A DNA stretch of 64,000 bases from Doryteuthis pealeii (Eukaryota; Mollusca; Cephalopoda; Myopsida; Loliginidae), in assembly GCA_023376005.1 (NCBI GenBank), contig CM042157.1, positions 60,053,773-60,117,772 of the forward strand, in the 5' to 3' direction. Under the pieces are notes generated by a model. It did not search any database. It saw only the letters and a list, made by a program, of their open reading frames with translations, and had not been told where the DNA came from. A program made the position numbers and the translations under genes. Each line of letters begins with the position of its first letter. The stretch's first letter is position 1. This document shows positions 21,062-30,998 of this stretch, one piece after another.

Positions 21062-21705
21062 AGATCATCATCATCATGTCGCGCTTTCAGCGCAGATATC
21101 CATGACAATCTCTCTCCATCCATCCCTATCGCTCATCATTCTCGGGAGGTCCTCTATGCAGCATCCTGCATCCGCACAGAGCTGATCAACGTACGTCTTT
21201 GCTGGTCGGCCCACACTGGCTTGTCCATGTGCTGGCTTCCACAGGAGGACGTCGCTTATGTGTTCGTCCTTGCTTCTCCAGCAGTGTCCCGCATGTCTTG
21301 TCCGTTTTACTCGGATGGTTTGGGTGATATGTGGTAGGTGGCCGTACAGCTGTTTTCTCGTAGGGTGCTGTTTCCACGTCTTGTTCATGATCACCCGCAG
21401 CATTCTTGTGCAGCTCCCATCTAGTTTATTCTCTAGTTGCTTAGTTAGAGTCCAGGTGGTGCAGCCATACAGCAGTACTGACATGACAACGGCCTGGAAG
21501 AACTGTCTCTTTAACTTGTCTGTGAGATTGGACCTCCATATGATAGATAATCTATTTATAGCGGCCCATGCCTTTCCTATGCGTGCATTAACGTCGTTTT
21601 CTGTGGAGGAGATGTTACTGCCTAAGTATCTAAATTGTTCTACAGAGTTTAGGAGTTTGCCATCGATGGTTGAGATGTCGCTTTTGTTTTTGAAAGACAT
21701 GAAAA
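21062..21705 (-). pseudogene. Non-LTR retrotransposon RT C-terminal part
   Basis: A 208-codon open frame on the minus strand is the best coding relic in the window. It reads EQFRYLGSNISST, then RIGKAWAAINRLSIIW, VLLYGCTTWTLTKQLE, GHCWRSKDEHISD, SVGRPAKTYVDQLCADAG and SDRDGWREIV. This is the thumb and tail region that follows the catalytic palm of LINE reverse transcriptases. The palm (YADD-type motif) and endonuclease are absent, so the copy is 5'-truncated near 21,705, as usual for target-primed reverse transcription. The 3' end is a (GAT)n tail at 21,063-21,075. It cannot be autonomous. Confidence 0.85.
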
Positions 21706-22065
21706 AAAAAAGAATAATAATAGTGGTACTATTTAGGCTATAGTTGGAGAGATGAGAGGGTTTATACCTTTCCCAAGGGTATTAGTCTGAAAGTGAATGT
21801 AATACTGCAACTGGAGTTCAAAATCATGTACAATTTAACTCATATATTTGAATCCGATCTGTTTCTAAATGGAAATATATGTCTGATTGATTTTAATGGC
21901 ATGTCAATACATATAGGGTTATTTTATCTAGAGGTTAGGGAATTGCATTTATTGTACATTTATATTTACATTTTATGTGTACTTGTTAAAGATGTGTTTT
22001 GCACACAAATATATCTATCATTTCAAGTATTCAAATCTAATACAAATAATTATATGGTTTAGGCA

Positions 22066-22205
22066 TCACATCATGGTGTAATGGTTAGCAAGCTATTCTA
22101 GTAGATCCACTTCAACTGAATTCCGAGTCCAACCCTCACTAGAATCCACACGTAAAAAAGACCTTGTGTTAATCTGGCCTGGTGGGAAGTCAGGAAAATA
22201 ATTTT
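22066..22205 (+). mobile_element. S2 SINE
   Basis: ATGGTGTAATGGTTAGCAAG is the S2 head and GAGTCCAACCCTCACTAGAA its box B region. An S2-like 3' end (ACCTTGTGTTGCATCCTAAC) occurs again at 22,671, so this SINE may have been split by about 460 bp of inserted sequence. Confidence 0.7.
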
Positions 22206-22224
22206 TTGAGCACAGGTGGTTGTT

Positions 22225-22380
22225 GTCGGCCACCTAGACAAATAAATCATGTGATCCCAGAAGGTTTTTCACCCAGGCAAAGCCTGCCTCCTCAATTTAA
22301 AGGGGCAGGGCTAGGTTTATTGTACGGTGCCTGAAGTGTCCCAAAAGTGGAATGCCCACAGGATTCACTCATTTTTTGCA
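22225..22380 (+). repeat. S5 dispersed repeat
   Basis: CACCCAGGCAAAGCCTGCC and AAAGGGGCAGGGCTAGGTTT match 38,095-38,285 (reversed) and its mirror near 60,000-60,170. GC-richer than the surroundings. Family unknown. Confidence 0.6.
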
Positions 22381-22960
22381 CTAGTCATTGCATGATCTTC
22401 AATTTGTGTGTGGCTTCCTACATTAGTGTTGTGAGGTTTTAAGGGGTCAAATAAGAACAAAACGACGGGTAACAAATGTAGGAAAATGTATTAACAAAAA
22501 GTAGACAAATACAATACAGAGAAGTGGGAATTACGTCCAACAAATAGAATTGTGAGCTGACTCGCATTGGCTTACTCTCAAGCCACAATTGTCCCTGTTA
22601 CTTATAGTAACCCGTCGGCGCATTCCATTAGTCTTATGGGGTGTATCACCTATAACAATTAGAAAAAAAAAACCTTGTGTTGCATCCTAACCTGGTGGGA
22701 GGTTAAGGTAAATACATATGGTTTCAAGAAACTAATAATAATCATTAGTAAATATTTATAGCTTCAAGTAACTATTTTTAATACAACTAATTTGCAGTTA
22801 TATGGGATCAATTATTCCAATCAATAATTCTTAAACAGATCTATTTCACCCATTTTATCATTAAAAAAAAAAAAAATTAGCAAATTATTTGGCAAAAATT
22901 TACAGAAATTATTTCCTGAAAAACTTACAGAAATTTTTCAATGACATGAAAAGATACATA

Positions 22961-23831
22961 CAGGGTGTTCAGGATAAATTTGACATATTTCTATTTGGTT
23001 ATTTTTCTCCATAGGTTGGAGGTATTGACACAAACTACGCATCATTTAAAAGCTTGGACCCTTCTTCATTCATATACGTGATAACAGATAAAATATATAT
23101 AGAGATATAACTTGTATCATGATGATCTGCGCCGGCCATCAAAATAAAGAGCTCTCCAATGCTCCTGAACACTGTAAAAACAATCAGGCATGAACTGGGG
23201 AATTGCAATGGAGACTATGAGGCTGTGGCTAGAAGAAAGCAACATAACAGATGATCTGATTGCGTTCATATAACAGAATTCCTAGAAAATGTGCAGAAAT
23301 AAGTGTTGGAGGACCCTCAGATGCCTACATGGAGTTGGTAAACACTGTAGTCAATCCCTAGATAACAAGGGTAGCCAATGGTAGGCCATATGTATGGCAG
23401 CAGGATTCAGTCCCCTGCCACACCTCTGGGAAAGGTAAAAAGAATGATTGTCTGCGAAATTTTACAACTACACCAGTCCTAATGTTTGGTCTTCGAACTC
23501 CCCAGATCTTAACCCCATGGATTATTATGTATGGGGCGCTGTTGAGAAAGACACCAATTGCTGTGCCAGTACTACAAAAGCCCAGTTAATCAACAGAATT
23601 AAGGTAGTTTTTGAGACCTTCCCAGGGAAACTGTAACATCAGCTTGCTCCAGGTTCCGGGGCAGGATTGAGGCTGTGATCAATGCTAATGGCGGTTATTT
23701 TGAGTGAAACTTGTTGACAGTAGTGTAATTTCTGTGCCTGTTGAATTTCTTTACAATCCATTAAATTTTGTAGTTACCAAGCACTTTTTCTTTTTCCTTA
23801 TGAAACTGTCAAATTTCTGCTGAACACCCTG
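22961..23831 (+). mobile_element. Mariner-like element with TIRs and TA duplication
   Basis: The left end CAGGGTGTTCAGGATAAATT and the right end, reversed, CAGGGTGTTCAGCAGAAATT form inverted repeats of about 28 bp. Both are flanked by TA, the Tc1/mariner target duplication. At 871 bp it is shorter than a usual mariner (about 1.3 kb), so it is internally deleted and needs a transposase in trans. Confidence 0.85.
23190..23706 (+). pseudogene. Mariner-like transposase remnant
   Basis: Frames joined across shifts show RPYVWQQDSVPCHTSGK (second catalytic Asp in QDS), SPNVWSSNSPDLNPMDYYVW (third catalytic Asp in the SPD region), then KAQLINRIKVVFETFP and FRGRIEAVINANGGYFE before a stop at about 23,704. 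The helix-turn-helix half is missing and several stops interrupt the reading. It sits in the middle of the TIR-bounded element, confirming its identity. Confidence 0.8.
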
Positions 23832-23839
23832 TATATATA

Positions 23840-24125
23840 CCAACTCCTACACAACAAGATGATGTGACACATGGTCAATTTCTTATGAGGAGTTTAACAG
23901 GTTTGAATTAAAAATTTTCCTCCCATTAGATTAATTGCCTAACCAAGATCTAAGAACCTATTCTGTCCTACTATTTACCCATAGCTGGAGGGAGAGTAGT
24001 TGGATGCATACCTTTTCCAAAGGTATTAGTGCTATGTGAAATACAAACAACCTCATCCAGGATTTGAAATTGTTTTGCCATGTCCATTACATTATGATGA
24101 TATCCATTACATCTCCATGAAAAGA
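23840..24125 (-). mobile_element. S3 SINE, minus strand
   Basis: Reads the family in reverse: TAACAGGTTTGAATTAAAA, CTACTATTTACCCATAGCTG, TTGGATGCATACCTTTTCC, CATCCAGGATTTGAAATTG. Inserted directly beside the mariner right end. Confidence 0.75.
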
Positions 24126-24181
24126 TATTTGTGTTCACATCCTTCCATCTACCAGAGACGATGGAGTAGTGTCCAATTTTT

Positions 24182-24424
24182 TTTTGACCATATGACCTTT
24201 AGGCACCCCTTCAGTGATCTTGACTAACAAGGACACTTTTCTCATTTAGACCGTCAAAATCCAGTTGTTTGCTAGGGGTTAGAATTTAGTTATATAATTA
24301 AAAAAAAAAAAATCTAAAAATAGTCTGTTAACAATTAACTGGATTTTGACAGTGTAAATGGAAAAAATGTCCCCACGAATCGAGATCGAAATCGCAAAAG
24401 GGGTGCCTAAAGGTCATATGGTCC
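24182..24424. mobile_element. Foldback/MITE, arms about 90-100 bp
   Basis: GACCATATGACCTTTAGGCA at the left and its reverse complement near 24,420 are the ends. Inner portions also pair (GTCAAAATCCAGTTG with CAACTGGATTTTGAC-type sequence), around an AT-rich loop. T-rich runs lie just outside both ends. No protein. Confidence 0.75.
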
Positions 24425-24820
24425 TTTTTTTTTTTTAAACTACGTAGCCTGGGCGGGTTCATATGGAGGATGAGCTGTTGCCTAAGCAACAAAGATATAG
24501 GTTTATATGTAAATGCTACTGTCAGGTCATACTTTACTATACAAGCTACTTTACTCAAACAAAGACTTGGGCAAAAAATATTTCAATGCGCATATATATA
24601 TAAGAGGTTAAAAAAAAGAAGGAAAAAAAAAGGTGTTTCTCTGCTACAAATCACTAAAATGAGAAAATATTTAATTCTTTGTAAGACAATAAATCAAAAT
24701 ATCCATTTATGCATATCTATTCCCTCTGACAAGCTACAATAAAATCACGTCTGACAGTTTTCAATGAGAATAATATTTAATCATATTAAGAGGTTATTTG
24801 GCTTCACTTTGTTAAAACAG

Positions 24821-24823
<3 letters not shown>

Positions 24824-24864
<41 letters not shown>
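24824..24864. repeat. (TA)n microsatellite
   Basis: TA tract before the conserved flank of the next hairpin. Confidence 0.95.
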
Positions 24865-24868
<4 letters not shown>

Positions 24869-25006
24869 CTTTTTTTTCTTTTGTGGGGTACCAAGTTTCT
24901 TGGTATAAAGGTGATTCTAAGCTGGTCCTTTTCTCTAACAGTATGTTGCTGCAGAGTTAAGGTCACGTTTGAGAGCTCAATGTTTAATTTTAACAGAGCA
25001 AATTAA

Positions 25007-25090
25007 TTTGTGAATAAAAAGGCCTTAAATACCGGGGGTATGCTCCATAATCATGATACCCCCGGTATTTAAGGCCTTTTTATCCACAAA
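25007..25090. repeat. Hairpin with 35-bp arms
   Basis: The arm 25,007-25,041 (includes GGCCTTAAATACCGGGGGTA) pairs with 25,056-25,090 with one mismatch, loop 14 nt. Upstream TTTGAGAGCTCAATGT and AGAGCAAAT match the left flank of the 631-775 hairpin although the arms are unrelated: one flank, different hairpins. Confidence 0.9.
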
Positions 25091-25662
25091 AAAAAAAAAA
25101 ATATTATATATATATAAAAAGTACCATTTCACTGTTTCCATTGGGGTAGTATTATTTCAGTAATTTATCTAATGCTTCATAAAAAGTAGAGCTTTAATAA
25201 TAATAATAGTACCCGCTGTTGCTTAAGTGGTCACTTAATTAAGTACTGAATAGATAAATCGCTGTTTAACTTTGGGGATCAAGCTGGAACCAGTGCTTTC
25301 AGCATGACTTGACCGTAATGAGAGAGAGGGTTAGGCTATCATCAAACCAGAACTTCAACAAAAAACAAATAGCAATTTCAGTGAGTATATGTTGAGTCCA
25401 TCCAAATGTGCAACCCTAAAACTAAAAACAAAAACATAGCATTCCATTTTCTATTTTTATTAAATTAAAGGTCTCTCCTTACCAATCATTGGCCAGTTGT
25501 CTTGTCTGGCTATGTCAAGGCTTTCACAATCAAAATTGATCCTCCAAAAGTAAAAGGCCGCATAACTTTATTCTTAGCTCAATAATTATACTTTCTCTGT
25601 GATTGTCCGTCACAATTTATATATTGATACTCTTGTTCCTAAAATGTAAGACTGTTACCATC

Positions 25663-25906
25663 TTGCAACACCCTCTGGTTAAAAAGGAGACCGTCCAAAT
25701 CAACCAAGATAATATTCTTATTATATTTTTTCTGTGTAGTATGTCCTTTTTCTTCCCTTTCTTTATAATAAAAGGAATGGTTCAATACTTAGCTAAGATG
25801 ACAACACTCATAAAAAATAAGAATTCAGCAGGTAAGTAACACCAAATAATCAGGATTTACATTTTTGCATTTCATCTTGGATGATTTTAACCAGAGAATG
25901 TTGCAA
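25663..25906. repeat. 18-bp inverted repeat pair at fold-back site
   Basis: TTGCAACACCCTCTGGTT (25,663-25,680) and AACCAGAGAATGTTGCAA (25,889-25,906) are reverse complements except for two bases, and their last eight positions match exactly. The corresponding place in the second contig is exactly where arm B ends and arm C begins. Confidence 0.9.
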
Positions 25907-25969
25907 AATGATTAATATATATATATATATTATAATCATATATATTATCATTATTAGAGGAAAAATAAA

Positions 25970-26016
25970 GGGTCTACCATGGTTTCAATCAAATTGAAAT
26001 GATTTCATCAGGACCC
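25970..26016 (-). ncRNA. Type I hammerhead ribozyme, canonical core
   Basis: Minus strand: stem I GGGTC (26,016-26,012) pairs perfectly with GACCC (25,974-25,970). CTGATGA is at 26,011-26,005. Stem II pairs AATCA with TGATT (26,004-25,987). GAA is at 25,986-25,984. Stem III is self-complementary ACCATGGT (25,983-25,976), and the cleavage base is A at 25,975 (GUA triplet). Confidence 0.85.
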
Positions 26017-26178
26017 TACCCTACATTTAACTAAGTCAATGTAATTCATTAGTTAAATTAAAGATATTTTTTGGATAATAATGGTTGAACGAAAAATAAC
26101 GTAGCGTTCAACTGTTATTATCTGAAAAATATCTTTATTTAACTAAGGAATTACATTGACTTAGTTAAACCTAGGGTA

Positions 26179-26225
26179 GGGTTCTGATGAAATCATTTCA
26201 GTTTGATTGAAACCATGGTAGACCC
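26179..26225 (+). ncRNA. Type I hammerhead ribozyme, canonical core
   Basis: Plus strand: stem I GGGTT (26,179-26,183) pairs with GACCC (26,221-26,225, one U-G pair). CTGATGA is at 26,184-26,190. Stem II pairs AATCA with TGATT (26,191-26,208). GAA is at 26,209-26,211, stem III ACCATGGT at 26,212-26,219 and the cleavage base A at 26,220. It is the mirror image of the ribozyme at 25,970, differing at one stem I base and in the stem II loop. Confidence 0.85.
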
Positions 26226-26341
26226 TTTATTTTTCCTCTAATATTATTATTATCATTACTGCTGTATGTTTTTAATATATTGAGCACTTTTGGATTATTT
26301 ACTGATGCCATTGCAACAGAAAAGTTAAAGCGGCAATTGGA

Positions 26342-26343
<2 letters not shown>

Positions 26344-26375
<32 letters not shown>
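26344..26375. repeat. (TA)n microsatellite
   Basis: Preceded by AAAGCGGCAATTGGATAC, also found at 234-255. Confidence 0.9.
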
Positions 26376-26377
<2 letters not shown>

Positions 26378-26679
26378 TTGGAAACACATACATAGAAGCT
26401 TTGCACTTTGGTAAAAGAAAAAAAAGACTTCCAATAATACTAATCTTAATTAAAATGAAAGAGTTTGATAGAGAGAAGATCACAGCAGATGAATCTTTTG
26501 TTGCTTATCCGTTGAGGCTACACAATTCATTTATCAAGAGAGAAAGAAAAGAAGAAGAAAATAGAGCAGTCCAATATTTAATAAATACAAACAAAGACTA
26601 ACAACTCCTTTTCATACTGCTTTGTAAATTTTGCAATATTTATTTCCATAAATCGGTGAGTACGTGCATGTATATGAGA

Positions 26680-26700
26680 GGGGAGAGAGAGAGAGAAATG

Positions 26701-26737
<37 letters not shown>

Positions 26738-26851
26738 AGAGAAAGAAGAGAGGAGAGAGAAAGAAAGAGGGAAGAGAGAAAGAGAAGAGAGAGAGAAGAG
26801 AAAGAAAGAGAGAGAGAGAGAGAGAAAGAGAGAAGAGAGAGAGAGAGAGAG

Positions 26852-26888
<37 letters not shown>

Positions 26889-26917
26889 GAGAAAGAGAAG
26901 AGAAAAAGAGAGAGAGA

Positions 26918-26959
<42 letters not shown>

Positions 26960-27008
26960 AAGAGAGAGAGAGAAAAAGAGAGAGAGAAAAAGAGAAAGAG
27001 AGAGAATA
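26680..27008. repeat. (GA)n array, about 330 bp
   Basis: GA/GAAA purine tract; the copies in arms B (47,890-48,220, as CT) and C (49,983-50,310) differ in length. Long RERER/SLSLS frames here are artefacts of the repeat. Confidence 0.95.
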
Positions 27009-27398
27009 CATGAAAGGAATCAAGTTCAGTGCACCAAGTTCAATAGTGAAAGGCCCAAGTTTTATGCCAGAAAAAAACCAAACCATTATGAGTGCAGGTC
27101 AATTAGCCTCAATATTCAATGTCCACAGTATATCATAGGATGAAAAAATGCAGTCACTGGACGTAGAGAGAATTTCAAGGTAAAAAATAATAATAATCAT
27201 CTGCTATTACTGTTGCAATTTGATTTTTCATATAAGATTTTGGATGTTTGTTTTTAGAAGCACTGTTGAATAAAGTATATATTATTATTTATATTTTGCT
27301 TGAAGGCAATTACAATGCGTATATCATATAAAATTCGATAATTATAGAAAATAATCATGACAAGTGAACTCGGCAAACAATGTGCGATGCGTAGAACA

Positions 27399-27440
27399 TT
27401 GTACAGCCTGTTTTGACTTTATTAAGTCTCATCAGCGACG
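27399..27440 (-). ncRNA. Hammerhead with a core mutation
   Basis: Minus strand: CTGATGA (27,435-27,429), stem II GACTT/AAGTC, then AAA where GAA is required (27,414-27,412), stem III ACAG/CTGT and A. The conserved G is replaced by A and stem I (CGTCG with CAATG) is also damaged, so this arm should be inactive. The same change is found in arms B and C, so it is real rather than a read error. Confidence 0.7.
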
Positions 27441-27584
27441 TATACTAACGATTTCCCTCCGACAGAAATCGAAACCTTATTTCCTTCGACGGGGCATAGG
27501 ACTGGTTTGTTGTTATTCACACAACATCCGCGTACCTCGTATCATTATCATTGACAGGCTAATTTCGCATGGATTGTGTGGTGC

Positions 27585-27650
27585 GTATCAGAAGCCGAGC
27601 GGTAAAGTCTCTGACTCTACCTGCTAGACTCCCGGTTTCGATTTCTGTCG
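27585..27650 (+). promoter_or_regulatory. tRNA-like Pol III promoter
   Basis: AGCCGAGCGGTAAAG (27,593-27,607) matches box A of Leu/Ser-type tRNAs (GCCGAGNGGTNAAG), and GGTTTCGATTTC (27,634-27,645) matches box B. The hammerhead core begins about 30 nt later on the same strand. Confidence 0.65.
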
Positions 27651-27669
27651 GAGGGAAATCATTAGTATA

Positions 27670-27713
27670 CATCGCTGATGAGACTTAATAAAGTTGAAAC
27701 AGGCTGTACGATG
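27670..27713 (+). ncRNA. Type I hammerhead ribozyme, canonical core
   Basis: Stem I CATCG (27,670-27,674) pairs perfectly with CGATG (27,709-27,713). CTGATGA is at 27,675-27,681. Stem II is GACTT/AAGTT with one G-U pair, GAA is at 27,696-27,698, stem III ACAG/CTGT (27,699-27,707) and the cleavage base A at 27,708 (GUA triplet). Copies: 50,969-51,012 (+) intact core; 47,192-47,234 (-) with a one-base stem II deletion. Confidence 0.85.
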
Positions 27714-28039
27714 TTCTACACATCGCACATTTGTTTGCCGAGTTCGCTTGTCATGATTATTTTCTATAATTATCGAATTTTATACGATATACGCATTGTA
27801 ATTGCCTTCAAGCAAAATATAAATGATTTTTCATATATATATGATTTTTCATATCATATATATATATATAGCAAAACATTAAACAATTAAAACAAATATC
27901 ATTAGGTATTATCTATTACCAATCTTTACAGCATTGAAACTCTGTAAGCATGTCTAATAGACCTTGGAGAAAGCCTGAATAAATAAATAAATAAATAACT
28001 TCTAATCTTCGGTATTAATAGACAATTTCCAAAGCTATT

Positions 28040-28105
28040 AACCAAGTTTCAAACGTTCGTATATCGCCAAGAACGTGGAATACCTTTATCAGGATCCAAT
28101 TGTCT
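28040..28105 (-). ncRNA. Strongly degenerate hammerhead-like motif
   Basis: Minus strand: CTGATAA (one core base off), an extended stem II region with ACGTTC/GAACGT, then GAA and AC-TTG-GT. Too diverged to expect activity. Copies at about 46,810-46,875 and 51,335-51,405. Confidence 0.25.
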
Positions 28106-28348
28106 TCTTGGTAAATGAATGTTTATAAAGGTGACATGACAATTTATTTCTTTAAATCTTATTTACTGTTAATCAAGACAAACATCCCTTTTCATTTACT
28201 CACAGAAATAATCTCAATAGCAGTTGTCTTTTTTATTTCATTGAGGTTCTGTTGTGAAAGTGAAAATAAGAAGAGGAGGAGGGTTATTCTCGGCAGGGGA
28301 TACTGAGCATACTTTAAGCCTCACCAACAGTGCAAGTTTCTAGTGTTG

Positions 28349-28354
<6 letters not shown>

Positions 28355-28390
<36 letters not shown>
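28355..28390. repeat. (TA)n microsatellite
   Basis: TA tract; the C copy at 51,657-51,691 is similar in length and the B copy (46,534-46,566) is interrupted. Confidence 0.9.
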
Positions 28391-28392
<2 letters not shown>

Positions 28393-28673
28393 GTAGTCAA
28401 ACAATGTGTTTGAAAATGGCAAAGGCCGACAATTTGTGGGAGATTATGTGCTTAATTAAAGTCATACTTAATTTTGTTAAATTAATTATAACTAAATGAA
28501 TTAGGCGTGCATATCGGTTTAAATGTAAAGCATAAACAAATCGAAAGACTGTCACTCAAGAATTGGCCTGCAGAGTCACTTGCGCAGATGCAGATAAATT
28601 TTTATCTTTTATTTATTTTTTTCTGGATACTATGCCATCATCCTTAGTGGATGGAAAGGATCCAATAAATAAT

Positions 28674-28686
28674 AACTCCTATAGGT

Positions 28687-28726
<40 letters not shown>

Positions 28727-28735
28727 ACCTATAGA
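28674..28735. repeat. Hairpin with (TA)n core
   Basis: CTATAGGTCCTTATATA pairs with ATATAAGGACCTATAG across a TA tract. Confidence 0.8.
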
Positions 28736-28739
28736 AGTC

Positions 28740-28785
28740 AGGTACTCTGTACCTAGGTTTCACCTGAATGGCTCTTCAGGATAAT
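28740..28785 (-). ncRNA. Degenerate hammerhead-like motif
   Basis: Minus strand: CTGAAGA (28,779-28,773), a 3-bp stem II GCC/GGT, GAA, self-complementary ACCTAGGT (28,758-28,751) and A. Core and stem III fit, but no stem I pairing is visible. Copy in arm B at about 46,160-46,196 (+). Confidence 0.4.
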
Positions 28786-29323
28786 TTCCCCAGATGTCAG
28801 TTTGAAAAATGTTTTTACTTTGAAAAACTGAATTGCCTGGGTTTTTTTCCACACCGGTAGAGTTTAGAATTAAAATTATATATATATATATATGATAGAT
28901 AGATAGATAGTTATTGAAAGAAAAAGATAAACACAAATTGTTATTTACTAAATTCCGTTTAGTTGTGACATCATGGGTGGGGGGTGTAATGTTTAGGAAG
29001 TTAGTCTCGCATTATTTCTATGTATATTTTAATTTTTAGATATCTTTTTGAATATAAATCAAATCTTCATAATTTTTGTGCAAAAAGTAAGAAATGGAGA
29101 TATTTAAAGTGCATATATATTTACTTAATTGTTTATTGTTTTATTTTCATAGTTTCATCAGGACAGACAGACATACATACATATACACCAACTGCCCTCT
29201 ATATATGTATAGATATAGATGGATAGATAAGAGGTTATTATATATATTATTCTGTGCTGTTAGACTGGGTAACTTGACAGATAGTTTAACCAAGACAATA
29301 ACAATAACAATAAATGATAAAGG

Positions 29324-29870
29324 AAAAAACTGAGGATGATGGAATGAATTAAAATGATAAATATATGTATTGACGAACACAAATGAACAAGTTTACAAAA
29401 TAATACAAAGGAAAAAGTTCAAATTTCTTAACAGACCGTAAAGTGTTCAGTTATACAGAGATCAGAAATGTGTCTTTATTCGGAGTTGCGTCTTTTCTGT
29501 GTGCCGTTGTCGAAGATATTTTTAATTACTCTAATAAAGCAACAAAGAGACGCGGTGTTCACAGTCAGTAAACAATAAAGGAAAGACCTAAGATAATGGA
29601 ATGAATTAGAACGATAAATATATATATATATATATATAGATGAACACAAAACGAACAAGTTAACAAAATAATACAAAAGAAAAAGTTCAAATTTCTTAGC
29701 AGACCGTAAAAAGGAGTGGGTAAAAAAGTGTTCAGTTATACAGAGATCAGAGATGCGTCTTTACTCAGAGTTGTGTCTTTTCTGTTTGTTGGTTGTTGAA
29801 GATATTTTTAATTGCTCCAAAGATGCGGCAAAGGGACGTAGTGTTCACGCAACTTGTGCGCATGTATAGC
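29324..29870. repeat. Tandem pair of about 270-bp repeats
   Basis: Both units contain GTTCAAATTTCTTA, GTGTTCAGTTATACAGAGAT and TCTTTTCTGT. Unit 1 is about 29,324-29,576, unit 2 about 29,577-29,870 with a longer (TA)n. Copies in B (about 45,090-45,640, reversed) and C (about 52,620-53,160). No open frame. Confidence 0.75.
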
Positions 29871-30119
29871 CACATGTCTGACCTAATTACATGGGTTGCA
29901 GAAACAAATCAGTTACCGAAATAGTTATTGAAAAATCTAACATAAAATAATCTGCAGAAAAAGGGTTCACAACCTGCATGAGAATAGGGTAGGTATGAGT
30001 GTATGTATAGAAAGTATGGATGTGAATGGTAGTGGTGATAGAATGGGTATTTCAGAAAAAAATGAAAGAAAAATAAATTTCTTGGCACACATGGATTATG
30101 GAAGTGAAGTAAGAATTGA

Positions 30120-30375
30120 AAATCAATTTGGTTGGATTTTATGGTACGTCAACCCGTGAATTATTTTTTTGCTGAAGACATTTTTGTCGGGTATTCATTT
30201 TTTTTTTTTTTGGGGGGGGACTTTTCTTTTTTTAAACATTTTTTAGAACTTATGCTTTGATCTATTTAACCCATAGATGAGACCCTAACATGTACTACCA
30301 CTCCGGGTCGGAGTGGACCTAGGAGTAATGGCAATGAAGTGGTACATCACACTCCCCAGAGCTCCAAACAAATTT
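30120..30375 (+). repeat. S4 dispersed repeat
   Basis: TTTAACCCATAGATGAGACC and GTCGGAGTGGACCTAGGAGT identify the long form. Interrupted by T- and G-rich homopolymers (30,200-30,235). Confidence 0.7.
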
Positions 30376-30419
30376 ATAAAAAAATAATTTTTATTGATCT
30401 ATATATAAATATATTGGTC

Positions 30420-30540
30420 ACCTCACCTGGTGTAATGCAAGCTAGATTCGCAAAACATTGTTAATGAGTTTGAATCTCATTGGATGCCCCATACTTCTGT
30501 GACGCATCTAAGCTAAGCTTAGTAAATAAGTATATATAAA
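30420..30540 (+). mobile_element. S2 SINE
   Basis: ACCTGGTGTAATGCAAGCTA (head with a short deletion) and TGAGTTTGAATCTCATTGGA (box B region). Copies in arms B (44,420-44,545) and C (53,725-53,850). Confidence 0.7.
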
Positions 30541-30998
30541 TATAGGTAAGAGACTTATTTTAACTTTTCAAATCCCAGGCAATGCTGTGTAGCTCTTTTA
30601 GTAAATGATATAAGACAAATCAGAGAAAATTTACATTGTATTTATTGAAACAGTAAGACATACTATCAAACTTTGGATCTCTTTCAGTTCAATAATACTT
30701 AGGTGACTGGATAACAAACAAAATATACACTATTTATTCCTTGTGGGAGGTTAACTTAATGAAATGTATATATGCAATAGAACAAAAAAAAATTGTTTCC
30801 TAACTTCTTTAGAATGTATCAAATTTATATGTAAGTAAAAATCAGCATAATATATTATAAACTGGCACAGTTGCCACAAGTGACCGCATTATCATAGTGG
30901 TAAACAAAGTTTTTAGCTACTGAGATAAAAATCATATGCTATTGGTGTAAAATAATGAGATGTGGAAAACCCAAGTTTTGATTATACATTATGTAAAA

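Larger units (their letters stand above)
25952..26243. repeat. Palindromic element with a hammerhead on each strand
   Basis: Arms of about 140 bp from ATTAGAGGAAAAATAAAGGG to the centre near 26,098 (AACGAAAAATAACGTAGCGTT). Copies lie at about 48,650-48,945 and 49,262-49,545. Each arm carries a ribozyme oriented outward, so the RNA from either strand would end in an active-strand hammerhead. Confidence 0.85.
27296..27825. mobile_element. Palindromic tRNA-hammerhead composite
   Basis: Arms of about 180 bp (27,296-27,475 and 27,636-27,825) are inverted copies from GAAGGCAATTACAATGCGTA at the tip to GTCGGAGGGAAATC near the core. The 160-bp interior has a tRNA-like region that reads into the right arm. 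Each arm contains a hammerhead. Copies are at 47,090-47,610 and 50,600-51,115. A model: a tRNA-promoter SINE with ribozyme, whose tail was copied back in inverted orientation. Confidence 0.75.

Noticed and set aside
21008..21743. Plus-strand frames over the RT relic
   Set aside because: They are antisense shadows of the minus-strand reverse-transcriptase tail, which has recognisable motifs.
26656..27143. Long RERERE/KERERE open frame
   Set aside because: It is a translation of a (GA)n array; the mirror copies in arms B and C keep open frames despite different lengths, as expected from the repeat itself.
29150..29175. TCATCAGG, a possible minus-strand hammerhead core
   Set aside because: No stem II and no correctly placed GAA after CTGATGA; arm B has the same sequence with no better fold.
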